From Megaleporinus macrocephalus (Eukaryota > Chordata > Actinopteri > Characiformes > Anostomidae): a DNA stretch of 64,000 nt. Both the position numbers and the translations under genes were made by a program. The notes beneath the pieces were generated by a model that was not told the DNA's origin, ran no database searches, and was given only the letters and a program-made list of their open reading frames with translations. Shown one piece after another: positions 35,201 through 46,365 of this stretch. The stretch's first letter is position 1. Each line of letters begins with the position of its first letter. The stretch is from the NCBI GenBank assembly GCA_021613375.1, contig CM038711.1, forward strand, positions 19,391,694-19,455,693, written 5' to 3'.

Positions 35201-36895
35201 AACAGTAGAGATCCAGAAATTCGTCTTGTTTACCGCTGGCTGTTTTTTCCTGTGTCAGAAAAACTATGAACAAGCAGCATGTGTCTGTTTTAGAGAATAG
35301 TGACCTGTTCAGAGTTTGATGCATAAAGCGCCTTTTCTTTATTTTATTATTCCCTTACACCAGTTTCTGTATCGGACCGTTCAAGTCTTAAGGACAGCTG
35401 CACAGCATTGTGCTGAAGTCATAGGCCGCCAAAAGTTTGGTCAGATGACGTTTTTTGACTTTCTAATTTCTTAAGTCAGTTATTTAAACTTAGCTGTGTC
35501 ATTTTCTGCAAGTGTTAGTGCACAGTTTGTGTTCATTTACTAAACTTAATGTGTTGGTTTAAAGTATTGGCTTAATGTATTCAAACTTTGCCACTGTTTA
35601 GCAAATAATAAATTGAAATTGTGAGAACTATCCTCCTTGTAGAGGGTGTGATACGGTTACAAATTATACTGTGTGCTTGCTAAATAATTTTTAAACTTCT
35701 TAATTGTGGCTACCTACTTTTCACAGTTACCAGCCAATATCTGCTTCATCCAATCAATACTTCATTAAGTGAACCCTGTCTTACCTAATGTGTCAGTTGC
35801 AGTACATCCACAGACAATGGCTTTGTCCTCTTTAACTCAGCACCCAGGGTAGTTATTTATCAGCATGTGGAATTGGAGCGTTCTGTGTGCTACAGTTTTT
35901 TGTCCCTATATGAAAGAAGCTCAGTCCTGCCTTTACTGTCGGATGCACAAGGATAGTTTTGAGGGAGTGTGTGCAGATTCAGGTTAAGGCTTAGTTCACT
36001 TGTGTGCTTGTTAAAAATGTACTTTGTGACACACACACAGGAGAGGAAATCCACAGGCAAAAGTAGACACTTTTTTGAATCAGGAATGCTTGTAATGGAC
36101 AAATCCAGCAGTCGCTATATGTGGTCAAGAAGGCTGCGTATTGTTTTGAGTTAAATTTCTCTTCTTTACTTTGCTTCTTAAGTTATTAATGTTTTCTTCT
36201 TACTCCTATAAAGTTGCCGTTTAGAGTTTTTGTTCAAACAGCACTACTATATTGCTTGAAAATGTGTTTATCTTCCAGCTGTTATGTTGCCTTCACAGAT
36301 GTACTAGTTTCCCATGTTATGGGCACTGAAACACTCGCATACCATTTCAGAAGCTTGCTGGTTTTTAAACGCAGTAGTGTTTGAGGGCTCTAAGGTCACG
36401 GACAAGCACGGACACTTTATATAAAGAGAAAGCTCCCTGAATCTTTTGAAGATAAAATGCGTCATCGAGGGTAAAATACCATAAATCTTTACACTCATTT
36501 GTTGTTCTGAAACTGTTGAATTTCAGTTGGAATATAAGATGCATTGTTTGGCAAAAGGAGGAGCCTTGACCTATCCTTGTTCATAAAAGACTAGGACTTT
36601 TATTGAAGCCATTTTTATTACCAAGCATGACACATCACAGGTGTAAGGTGACTTTAACTGCCCGTCTCAAGGGTTTTGTAACATACATTGCAGGCATCAA
36701 ATTCTGAATAAGTGTACATTTAGATAAGAGATGTTTAACGTATTGGTAATTGGTGTTATGAAAAGTCGCTACTGCTCAATAACAGAATTAGTATTAGCCT
36801 AAGATTTCTGCACAGTACTATACACATTACTAAATGGGTTTGCTTTTACACACTCTGTACTTATTGTGTGTAATCGTGTGTTGATGCATGGATGC
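35201..36895. other. Noncoding DNA, no firm feature
   Basis: Mostly AT-rich with short opposing frames lacking domains (35890-36154, 36304-36498). Confidence 0.5.
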
Positions 36896-36899
36896 TCAA

Positions 36900-37460
36900 G
36901 GGTGTGATGGATGGAGATTATTTCTAAACTGAGCCTTCGTAAGCTGGTAGGGTGCATGTGAGTGCAGGTTGGGCGCTCACACGCCGAGTAAGGGAGGTTG
37001 GTAGTGGTGGGACAGGTTATGGGGAGGGTCTCTCCACTCTGAGCAGCCTGGCTTGCCCTTGCCTTGCCTCCCTCCCCCTGGCTGCCGGTGTGTCCTCCTC
37101 TTTGCCCTCTCTGCTCTGCTGCACTCGCTCCCGTCTCTTCTAACCCCCCCCCAAACCCCCCCACCCAAACCTCTCCCTGCGTGCCTGCGCAGCCTGAGCC
37201 AGCTGCTCCCACTTCATCTTCTGCAGCGTCACTAGCCGGGGTATTAATCATGTTTTTCGAGAGGGACACTCTGCTATTTATCTCTCTGACACTTCCTGCA
37301 TTCAGAGGCCCGTTGCTGGGCACAGCCCATTGAGTAGTAAGATTACACATTACCGCGCTCCATTGCCTTTCCCTGCCCTCTCCATTGACTGGCTGTTCGA
37401 CGGTGGCATCGCCGTTCGCACTGCCGGACATAATTTATGCCTTACATGTATGAAAAAGAC
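36900..37460. promoter_or_regulatory. GC-rich candidate regulatory block
   Basis: GC rises strongly. A C-rich tract lies at 37144-37166, followed by complex CpG-retaining sequence to about 37440. The longest open frame of the window (36799-37431, minus, 210 codons) crosses it, but its Gly/Ala/Arg-rich middle mirrors the C-rich tract, no domain or splice context is seen, and three plus-strand frames overlap it. I favour a conserved noncoding or CpG-rich promoter-like block over a gene. Confidence 0.4.
37144..37166 (-). other. C-rich tract, minus-strand G-quadruplex potential
   Basis: C runs of 9, 7 and 3 separated by AAA and A; the long runs can supply four G3 tracts on the minus strand. Confidence 0.6.
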
Positions 37461-37855
37461 TACACTGTTCCCCTTTTCTCTCTCTCCCACCAGTCTGTGC
37501 CTTAACTTAAGCATAAGTGTAGCATGTGCGCTGGTAATTGCGGCTATCTGTCTGCGCCCTACGTACTGTATAAGACGCAGAGGCCAACAGATTTACTGTG
37601 TTTACTCACCAAGATGACACTGTTCGAAACGCAGAGTATCAAGCATATTACCCAGGAGGCATCCATAAATCTGACTGAAAGTTACAGTATAGTCACTAAT
37701 TTGCATTATACCAGTCATATGCTTAATTGGTGGCAACTAGCTTCTCTTCATGGTTACCTGTGTTAGCTTATTTGGTGAAGCAGTTCCTTTTATCACATGA
37801 ACCTGCAAGTCTTTGTTCCAGCCCTCCCAAAAAAGAAATAGCCTTGTTTAAGTCT
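37461..37855. other. Noncoding DNA, no feature seen
   Basis: Short overlapping plus-strand frames without domains; no repeat ends recognised. Confidence 0.45.
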
Positions 37856-37859
37856 GCTG

Positions 37860-38505
37860 CCAGCTGTCGCAAAGCATGGATTTACCTGGAGCGCAAGCTG
37901 CATCTAAAGTTGTGGAAGTATTTCACACAGAAACGCAACAGTGTGGTGCTCTGTCAGCTCTGCACAGTGGAGATGATCACAACAGTACAACTGCTATACA
38001 CGAGACCTTGAAGCGCAAACATCCCGTAGCACTTTATCAACACGGCAGCAAGACAGCACCACTTACTAGTTTTTCTTATTTTAGCAGATTATTTTAAGAT
38101 TAACACGTGTATTTCACTTCACAGATATTAACAATATTTCTTTCAGTAGTATAACTTGAATAGTCGCGTTGCTAACTGTTTCTTAATCGTCTAGTGTAGA
38201 TACCTAAGACTGTTCTCGACACTGCAGGAGCTTTAAAACACGTGTAGCTGGTTCTCAGACGGCTCTCTGCCAAAATATATAGTCCACAGACTGTCCAATT
38301 TCTTTTCCATGAGGCGTGTAGGCTATGTGTCATTTGTGCCTTTAAGAGTCCAGTCGGAGCGTTGGAGCTTTTAATACCTAAAGTCTAGAATGGCCACACA
38401 CACACAAAATGTAATCTACAAATGAGTCATTAGATTAACCGACTAATCAAAAAAAAAAAAGTTAGATTAACCGGTTAAGAAATTAATCGTTAGGTGCAGC
38501 CATAG
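37860..38505 (+). mobile_element. 5'-truncated hAT element relic with broken BED finger
   Basis: The right part (38420-38503) has 'agattaaccgactaatc', 'taaccggttaagaaattaat' and terminal 'ggtgcagccata', matching a hAT family in fish whose ends contain repeated TTAATCG-like words and GCTGCA. The left part encodes a BED zinc-finger relic. No left terminal repeat or target duplication was found, so the left limit is a guess. Confidence 0.55.
37885..38035 (+). pseudogene. BED zinc-finger relic of a hAT transposase
   Basis: One frame reads 'LWKYFTQKRNSVVLCQLCTVEM', which has the aromatic W-x-YF start and the C-x2-C pair of a BED finger. A second frame continues with 'HNSTTAIHETLKRKHP', which has the T-x-(I/L)...L-x(3)-H end. 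Reading across one frameshift gives the expected spacing of a single BED finger, a DNA-binding module found at the N-terminus of hAT transposases. The catalytic domain is absent. Confidence 0.6.
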
Positions 38506-38509
38506 TCTG

Positions 38510-39590
38510 AGGATACAGGCTGTTTAGCTTACTTGCCGCATACATACATTAAATCATTCCTGATTGCTTGTACTATAAATACAGCTGTCATTTATTGATT
38601 TATCTTCTTAATGCATTTGTATTTGCATGCTTATCCAGACGACAGCATGTCTACCTTTCGCTCTGATTCTGTGCTGGGAGTCTACTTTTCTTCTAAATTA
38701 ATTGCACCGAGAATGTGTGCACTAAATATTTCTCAGCAAGTGTATATGAGAAAATTTAATTATCTGTTAACTCAAATTCCCCTTTGCAGCACCCTCAAAC
38801 TCTACAGAATGAGTCACTTGTAGAACTTCTGTTTTTGTTTGACTTTTTTTGATGCAGTTGCAATCCCACATTTTGTTTTCTCATTCGTTTTGCTGACATG
38901 TCAATCACATGTCGGCACATTTACAATAAATTACCTGTCCATCCTGAATGCAGAGGAAATGAACAATTTTCTGTTTTTCACCAAACTTTTGATTTCTCAC
39001 TAAAACAGAAACATCCATCTAATCCTTAAATTGGAATAATCTGAAATGTCTAAAATAAACTAATTCTAGAACTCATTAGTGGCAAGCTTAATACATGTAT
39101 TCTAGAATTGTACACTATGCTAAAGTAAAACAAATGTCTTAAATGGTGTAAATTTTTGTTTTAAAAAATATTTTAGGTAAAAATCGAAAGAAGCAGTTGT
39201 CAATTGGGGCAGGAGATGGGGTGCGGTGTATGAGATTTATCACTGGAGAATATACAGCTGCTGTATTTGTCCTTTTTAGTTCATGCTTTTTTTACATTTA
39301 CATTTTTGTCTCTGTCACTTTTAAACATACACAAATACTTAGCATTCACCTACAGCAGGTGGGCAGTAAAGTTGAGAGTGGTTTTGGAAATATGGCCAGA
39401 GGGCTAACCCAGTAAGTGATATTTTAAGCTTCTTACTCTGAGAAATGACTCTGTGACCCTATGGTGGGACCAGTGCTAAGTCAGATATACCCCTCATGCA
39501 CAGTCAGTGAATATTTGCAAGATTAGAAAATGCACATTCCTCACACTAATACCACCTGACATTCTACAGGAACCTAAATCATTTCATGGT
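38510..39590. other. AT-rich noncoding DNA, no feature seen
   Basis: No recognisable feature; a 70-codon plus-strand frame at 38611-38823 lacks domains. Confidence 0.5.
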
Positions 39591-39950
39591 AATTTGCCCT
39601 TCACTTATCTTGTAAGTCTTGGTGGAAAGAGTGAGGGGGTGATAGGTGGTCATTAACAAGAGAAAACAGCCCGAGGCAGCTTAGGGGGTTTTAGGAGTCC
39701 AGACTTTCACTTTCTTCCTTTTCCTTCCCCCCCCACTTCTCTTCTAGTCTGTCTCTGCTGAGATGTAAGGGCCTGACGTTAAGAGAGATGTAAGAGGAGG
39801 GGAGGAGATTGTAGGAAAAGAAAATACTAGCCATCCTATCAGCATGTGGGCACGCTGTATCATTTTCCAATCATAACTGTTTTCTTTGGCCTGGGGACCG
39901 CAATGGGCCTCCAGAGAAGTGATTACAGTCAGAGAGAAAATCCAGCCTAT
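39591..39950. promoter_or_regulatory. Weak candidate cis-regulatory block
   Basis: Complex sequence with purine-rich and pyrimidine-rich patches between AT-rich flanks and the (CT) microsatellite. Evidence is compositional only. Confidence 0.25.
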
Positions 39951-39952
39951 AA

Positions 39953-39954
<2 letters not shown>

Positions 39955-39989
<35 letters not shown>
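39955..39989 (+). repeat. (CT)17 microsatellite
   Basis: Uninterrupted CT run, then a run of C's. It creates the Ser-Leu repeats in small frames across it. Confidence 0.95.
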
Positions 39990-39991
<2 letters not shown>

Positions 39992-40029
39992 CCCCATTTC
40001 ACTCTCTCTCTTACTCCCCCATTGTCAGG

Positions 40030-41885
40030 GGACTTGTTCCAGGCACATATGGTTTAAATTCCAAGTGTGAAATAAGCCTAAACACCAATTATTTTATGGT
40101 ATAAGCATGGGAGAAAGATTTTCAGGCTTGTAACTACTTAGTGTAGATTAGCCTTGTTTAAGTTTTCTTGTGCATAAAATGGAAAATAAAAAGGGGGATT
40201 TTTACAGCAGACTTTTATGTCTGAGTTATTTCAGTTTGGGGCTCCCCAGCTCTCCTCTCCACTCCTGCACTTTTATAGGGCTGTTTGACCGCAGGCTCTT
40301 CCCAGGCTCACTTGTTCTGGCTTTGCCAGCTAATCTGAAACAGGAAATAGCAGCATCCGAGCAGGCGTAGTGGGGGCGATGTGCTTGCTTACACTGCCTA
40401 TGGTTGATTTCTAGAGCATGCCTAAAGAGGATATTTAACCACGGGGTAAAGCAGCTAGGTAGCGATATGATTAGCGATAAGTGGGTCTTATTTGTGGTCC
40501 TGAATTATATTTGATTGAATCTGTATGCTCTATACATTTAAACAAAAGTGCTTAAGCAGAAGATAATTGTATAACTCAGATAGGCAGCATGTCAGTGATA
40601 ACGTGCCTTAGATCATCTGTGCTCATGCAGTTAAAGCTAATGCCCTGCTTTCTGGGGTCTTGAAAACATTTTTTAGGATTTCTAAACTGTTTCACTCTGA
40701 ACTTCGCTGTCTTATGTGACCTAGTAGATTTTCAACAAATGGCTGGGACAGTCTGTTTAGCCTTTGTAGGTGGGTCGTTTCTGATTGCTATCAGCTGTTC
40801 TACTTGTAGTGTAGTGGTATTTGTGGACATGCGATTGGTCATCCTTAATAATTTCTTTCTTTGTTTTTTTAACAACCAACAATAGCCACAGTTATCTCAG
40901 GTGTCATAATGGTTACTAGAGAAAAAGTAAGGAGACATATCCTATGTACACAATGATCCCCTTACCCCAAATGGTCAATCAGCCAAGCACTAGAATTACA
41001 TGTAGGGTCACTGCCCATCCACTGCCATTTTAGTCTTCTGTCTAGGACAACAATGCATTTAATTGAAAACAAAATGTCAAAAAAGAATTTTAAACTGCTT
41101 CTTCTTATCGAACCAAACCTTAGAAATGTTAAGTATGGTATTGATTGGTTTCAGTTTGCTCAGTGTAGGAAAACAGTTTCAGAAAAGTGCACTGCTGGTG
41201 ACATGTTTAGGCCCTTGGTAGCACAGCCAATCTGAGACTTATCTCTCATATCTAAGAAGATTAGGTTAAGCAAAAAAAATACAAACAAACAAACAAATCA
41301 AGCCACTTGATCGAGTGGATCTGGAAGTTTGATAGTGCCTAGGGCAAGTAAGTAATAGAAGTAGTAATAGAAGCTTACCCCACCAATTAGTGGTTGTCTT
41401 AATCATCACTTGCATCTCCTAAATAGTTGACATCAAACTGAGTTAGGCTAAATAATGTCAAATTTCTCACTTGTGTGCTTGTGGATTGTGTTTGACAGGC
41501 CACTGCTATGGTCATTGCTATGGTACTTCTATTTTTAGCTGTGTTATAATGTGTTGACTTTTATAGATACCTAGGGGTTATTAGATGGCTTAATTGGCCT
41601 TGCAGTTCCAGTCTAAAGCTAAAGCTGGAAAACCTCAGACACACAATAGAAAAACGTTGTTTTTCTCCTAACCATTAATTTAACAATAGAAAATAAAAAA
41701 GGTACGTCCTTTTTGTATACATCCACAGTCAGAATGACTGGTCTCTTCCTGGTATGCCTACATTGCTATAAAACACGCACCATGGTCAGCATGTAGGTAT
41801 TGTACCTGTCGTGTGAGCCCAAAGCAGACGTGTTGAACAGATAAGCAGCTGAGAGGCAGTGCTTATGCTCTGCTGGCTTCAGCAG
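40030..41885. other. Noncoding DNA, no firm feature
   Basis: Mixed sequence. A short (AAAC) run lies near 41282-41295. Overlapping small frames at 40170-40370 and 41053-41235 have no domains. Confidence 0.45.
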
Positions 41886-41889
41886 AGAG

Positions 41890-42370
41890 AGTGTGAGTGT
41901 GGCTCTCACATGAAAGACTTTGGCCTGCTCTCAAAAAGCAAGGAAGTGGAGCCCAGAACAGCTCTCTGATAACAAGGATCTGGCTTCAAACAGGGGCAAC
42001 ATCAAATACCCCTGTGTGTGTGCACGGGTGTGTACGTGTGTGTCCATTCGCCTGTCCTTGTGAGGCACCCTATATGTATGGTCTCCCTTTCTCATCGCCT
42101 AATGACACTGCATGTGGCCGCGGCCACGGCGCGAGGACATACATTCACCTCGCTTTTGATGAACTGAAATTTCCTGCAGAAGAAAGGAGACAACACAGAC
42201 CACGGGGAATTCTCCAAAGGGAGCGAGATGAAAAGGGCAGGCCTGTCCGTGAGGCGAAAATACTGCTGTAAGTATCAGAGCTCTGTGAGAGAGCTCCATT
42301 CTTGTCCTGTAATTTAGGACATTAGGGCCCCGCAGGATCATGCCTGTTGTGACTGCAATCACACGGGGGT
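41890..42370. promoter_or_regulatory. Candidate cis-regulatory block
   Basis: The 124-codon plus frame (41897-42271) and an 87-codon minus frame (42099-42362) overlap and lack domains. GC is raised, with CpGs around 'ggccgcggccacggcgcgag' (42117-42136) and a GT-rich stretch at 42010-42045. The frame ends in 'ctgtaagtat', a plausible donor (GTAAGT at 42268-42273), so an unrecognised exon cannot be excluded, but no acceptor or domain supports it. Confidence 0.35.
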
Positions 42371-42439
42371 TTGTTTGTTTAAGATACCTCTGACTGTTTC
42401 AAGTCGTTTTTCAAGCATCATCACATCTTTACCGATGAT

Positions 42440-42960
42440 TTGTTATTTTTAGCGTGGTAAGTTCTGATTTTCTGAGTATGTTGTGGGTATTATCAGCAAT
42501 TCTAAAGCGAGGAACAACTGCGAACATTGTCAAAAAAGTAGTTGGGGAAGCTTGTAAGCAGCAAGAAAGATTTGCAAGTTTGTGAGGATATTTTTCCAAG
42601 ATGGGTCTTTTCAAAAATGCTGTCTTAGAAGTTGGTTGCTTTTTCCACTTTTTACAATCCAGGAAATCCCAAACTAATTTACTGATGATGTCAGGAATGA
42701 CCAGTCTTCTTGAGACCACCAGCAGTTTCTTTGCATGTTTTGCATATTTTCTCCAATTCCTTTTCTCAGTAACTGTTCCTTGACAACTATACATCCTGTC
42801 AGAACCATATCATAAAGTTTTCTTCTCACAGTGAAAGGAAACACGGGGGGATCTGTAGCAAGAGTGAAACTTTTTGTTTCCTGAAAGCTTTTAGTACTTT
42901 TTATCTTATATGTTTTGTAGGAAAATGTTTGTTTATTTAAACAGAGACAATGTTTCATTA
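42440..42960 (-). pseudogene. Tc1-like transposase pseudogene, second lineage
   Basis: The minus strand encodes 'SFTVRRKLYDMVLTGCIVVKEQLLRKG', closely like the VR-x-KL-x-DMGL-x-GR-x-AxxKPLL segment between the DNA-binding and catalytic domains of Tc1 transposases. In another frame 'RNWRKYAKHAKKL' follows, like the Lys-rich helix before the first catalytic Asp. The DDE region that should follow (towards lower coordinates) is not readable. The copy is frameshifted and truncated. Confidence 0.6.
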
Positions 42961-43540
42961 AATACTCTTACGGATGAATTACAACTGTGACAACTGAAAA
43001 GGCCATTGTTGTAATACTTTTAGAGGATTTCTTGGAGCCTGATTAAAAAATGTATACAAAACACCACATATTTGCATACACTAAACTGCAGCAGCTACAT
43101 TTGTAATGGACATCATTACAACACCTATAGTGTTCACTACCTGTTTATATACATATAGCTGCAGACTGGGTAACACTTCTTACACTCCTGTTAAATGTAC
43201 CTCAAAACCACTTGCACACCATTTTGACCACACATGTCGGTCAACTAAGAAACCCTACCAACACGTTGCATGTTTTAGGAATGAATGTACCCCAGATGTT
43301 GTCTTTTAATCATCTTTATCTCCTTTCTCCCCTGCCTTAAGTGGATTATCTTATATCTAATCTCCTCAGAAAAATGAGTAACTTTACCATTTAATTGAAT
43401 AAGTTTTTTGGAAATTTACTTTTACTTGGATAAATTTAGGCAGCTCTACCAACCTCCTCTGCTTGTCTGCATGTCTCTCTAGCAGTAGCACCAGTAGAGT
43501 CTGCTTAAGTAGGAAAATTATCTCAGTTTATTTCAACATG
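42961..43540. other. AT-rich noncoding DNA, no feature seen
   Basis: No recognisable feature. Confidence 0.5.
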
Positions 43541-43544
43541 GTGG

Positions 43545-44260
43545 TTTATTTTCAAATGGACTCTTATTACGCTGCAGCCAGTTGATAACAAAGTCTTGCT
43601 ATAATTGAAACAGCGGTTCTGTGAAATAGATATGGAGATAATTATGCATTCCCATCGTGCATTCACCTTTCATTCCCCTTTTTCTTTGTGATTATTACGC
43701 TCAAGACTGAGCATGTGTGCCAAAAAAGCAGGAACCCGAAGAGAAATCAGTGCAATAATAACACGCAAGCATGATGAATCACCCCTATCTGTCAGAGATT
43801 CCTAGAGGACGGGGGGGGACCTCTGTTTCCAAAGTTTCTATTGATTCTGATCATGGTGTGTAAAGCTGTGGCATGACCCCTCTTTACCCACCTCCCTGAC
43901 ATCTTTCCCCCTCTGCATCTGGGGCTCCTCCTCCAGGATGAGGGAGAGGGATTCAGTTCTGCTCGTGCATGATGAGTGTAGGGTATGTCTGTGAATTTTC
44001 AAAAAAATTAAAAAAAAGAGAATCTTGATATTAGTATACTATTGACTTTGAAGATCAGCATTGGAGGCCGCAGTCAGTCGCAGTTATTTCTTTGTAAATG
44101 CTGTGCTGCTGATGACCGCTTCCCTGGGCATCTCATTCTACTGTGAATTTGCAGTGGTGTACACCCTGAATTTCTACATGTTGGTATGTGAGTGTGATCC
44201 CGTATGAGTTTGAAGATGCGATCTGACATTTAGAATATTCTTTGCAACAAAGTAAAAAAA
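43545..44260. promoter_or_regulatory. Candidate cis-regulatory block, about 700 bp
   Basis: Complex sequence with several factor-like words: 'gataacaaagtc' (43586-43597) has the SOX core AACAAAG, 'ggagataattatgcattccc' (43633-43652) combines TAATTA with an ATGCAT octamer-like word, and 'gtgattattacgctc' lies near 43688. The sequence lacks transposons and coding signal. A G run sits at about 43810-43819. The enhancer reading is inferred. Confidence 0.45.
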
Positions 44261-44399
44261 ACTGAAATGTCCTAGATTTGGTGTGCCTTTATTATGCCTT
44301 CATGGATTTTTTTTTAATCCAGCACATCTGCATGTTTAATCAGTCTAATTGAAGTGTTGTGTATTTAATGGGTTGTTCATTAAAGGTTTTGGAATGAAA

Positions 44400-45110
44400 T
44401 ACCATCATGCCATTTCTACTTTCTGAAAAATTATATTGGGTTTGTCCATTTATTGTAATTAGATGAAAATGAGATTTGAAATATTCTGCTTCTCTCTTTT
44501 GTATTATATCTAATTATGAAAACATACACCAAATGAAGGAAAAAAGCCCCACAAATGATAGAGTGGTGGTCGTGTCCTGTTATTTCTCAGTAATTAACTG
44601 CATGCAGCTCTCATTTAAATATTTCAACCTCTCTGTGTAGTACACTTAACTTTTCACTCCATTGTGCTCATACCAAGCTCCAAATTAATTTCTGCACAAT
44701 GTGTAATTAATATAACCCTTTTTTTCATTTATTCGATCATTTCATATGTAGGCCAAAGGCACTGAACGAAAATGTGTATGGTGGTGGGAAGGGCCATTGA
44801 TCTATCCTGAAGGTGTCTAGCGTATGCAGATGTCCCAGGGGCTCTGCTGGTGAAGTAAAATTAAGAAGAGCTTAAACTGTGCAATTGGCAGTAATGAGCT
44901 ATCATTACTCAAATTACAGCAAGCACTGATTGGGTTTAAAGTAATGAAGAAAACAACATGATCAATCATCATCAAGGTGCAGGAGCATCAGGGTGGTGGC
45001 CAGGGCCTGAACTGCTGCTATTGGAGCACAGCTCCATCTTCAGGGGGCTCCTAGCCTGGAGAGAAGTCAACAGCCCTCTAGCACACGCTAACATGAAAAC
45101 TAAGCTAGTG
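44400..45110. promoter_or_regulatory. Candidate cis-regulatory blocks, TAAT-rich
   Basis: Recurring homeodomain-like words include 'cagtaattaactgcatgc' (44589-44606), 'ccaaattaatttctg' (44681-44695) and 'tgtaattaatat' (44701-44712). The segment 44860-44980 has 'gcagtaatgagctatcatta' and 'gatcaatcatcatca' (44960-44974), the latter shared with 46139-46153. The part at 44990-45080 is GC-richer. I treat this as one or more enhancers by inference. Confidence 0.4.
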
Positions 45111-45930
45111 AAAAGAAGTCCTTTATGAGATTAGAGACCCAGCTCAGATGCTACCCCACACAAACACCATCAGTGCAAGATCCTATGTGGCATATTTCCA
45201 CATTGCCGTCATCTTTAGAATAAATGACAAATTCTTGTTCCCCCATGCCCTACAGTGTATTCTAGTTGACGCTGTGTTCGTAAGTCAATGCAAATCGTCA
45301 GTGAAAAGTTTCCAGCGTATTTTGCCGTATGTTTCTTCTCTGTCCCTTTGGAGCTGAATTGGTTTAGAGAAAAAGGGAATTAAATAGCTATTTTTTTTTC
45401 TTTCTTTCTTTTTTTTTTATAATCCTCATTTTAGTGAATAGGTATACTGAAAAGCACTTGCACCACCTATTATCATTTTAATACAGTGCCGCAGTTATTT
45501 CAGTCAGGGCTGCTGACAAAATGGTTTTCTAAAGTAAGTAGTCTTAGGGTAGGGGAAGTCATTTATGCCACAGTTCACCAGTAGATAACTCTAATAAGAT
45601 AAGGGAGTCACATAATGGAGCAAATCTAAGTAATATTAAGAGGAATATGCAGATGGCGACCAGAGAAATCCCTGTGGTGATTAAGTGCTATTATGAGATG
45701 AATAATGTAGCTAATCACCTGAAGAGTTGGGTCTGTGTGTGATAGTTGTTAGAGCGTTCCCCCCCACCCCCCAAAAAATCTTTTTGGGGACACGCTGTAA
45801 ATGTATTAAAATGTCTGCCCTTCTTTTTGTGCTTTTTACCAGGAAGAACAAATTACACATGCGGTGAAATGCATTTTCTAACCTCACTTGCTTGACATTT
45901 TGTCATACATTTGTATTATATCAACCAGAT
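45111..45930. other. Noncoding DNA, no firm feature
   Basis: A T-rich tract with CTTT units lies at 45391-45419. A short G/C-run pair sits near 45755-45790. No domain or repeat family. Confidence 0.45.
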
Positions 45931-45934
45931 TTAT

Positions 45935-46365
45935 CTTAATCGTCTGTACAGACTGCCCACCACTCTTGGCCCCTGTTCCCTTCTTTTGAAGGAACAAAGT
46001 TTTCTAGCTGATTGAACGGCAGGCCAGCATTAGTGTGCATGAAGGCTTCAAAAGTTGCTTATCATCAATAATGAGGTCTCATTTACACAAATTACTCCGA
46101 ACGCTGATTAGGTATTATCTAACGGCAAGGGCCACCTCGATCAATCATCATCAGCGCGCCAGGCGCCGATGGACATCGAAAGGTTATCCCAGATCCAACG
46201 GGCCCATGGCAATGTCAGCACAAATCAGTGTGGCAGGGGCCGCCATGCTGTCGATAGAGCAGCTAGACAATTAGGTAATGATTAAAATAGCCGTGCACAG
46301 GAGTCAATAAGAAAATGAGCCATCCCGGCATAATTTGAGAATGATTTGTTTACCAATCTATACGA
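45935..46365. promoter_or_regulatory. Strong candidate conserved regulatory element
   Basis: This is the block that looks most like a vertebrate conserved noncoding element: CpG-rich and complex within AT-rich DNA, with 'cgatcaatcatcatcagcgc' (46138-46157; reverse strand TGATTGAT, PBX/HOX type), 'gcgcgccaggcgccg', 'acaattaggtaatgattaaa' (46265-46284) with two homeodomain-like cores, and 'cacaaattactccg'. The 79-codon frame at 46035-46274 has no domain, and I see no exon boundaries. A coding exon of unknown family is a less likely alternative. Confidence 0.5.

Noticed and set aside
36799..37431. Longest open frame of the window, 210 codons, minus strand
   Set aside because: Its length comes from a C-rich tract and GC-rich sequence; no domain, no splice context, and several plus-strand frames overlap it.
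41897..42271. 124-codon plus-strand frame ending in a plausible splice donor
   Set aside because: No domain, no convincing acceptor, and an overlapping minus-strand frame; kept only as part of a candidate regulatory block.
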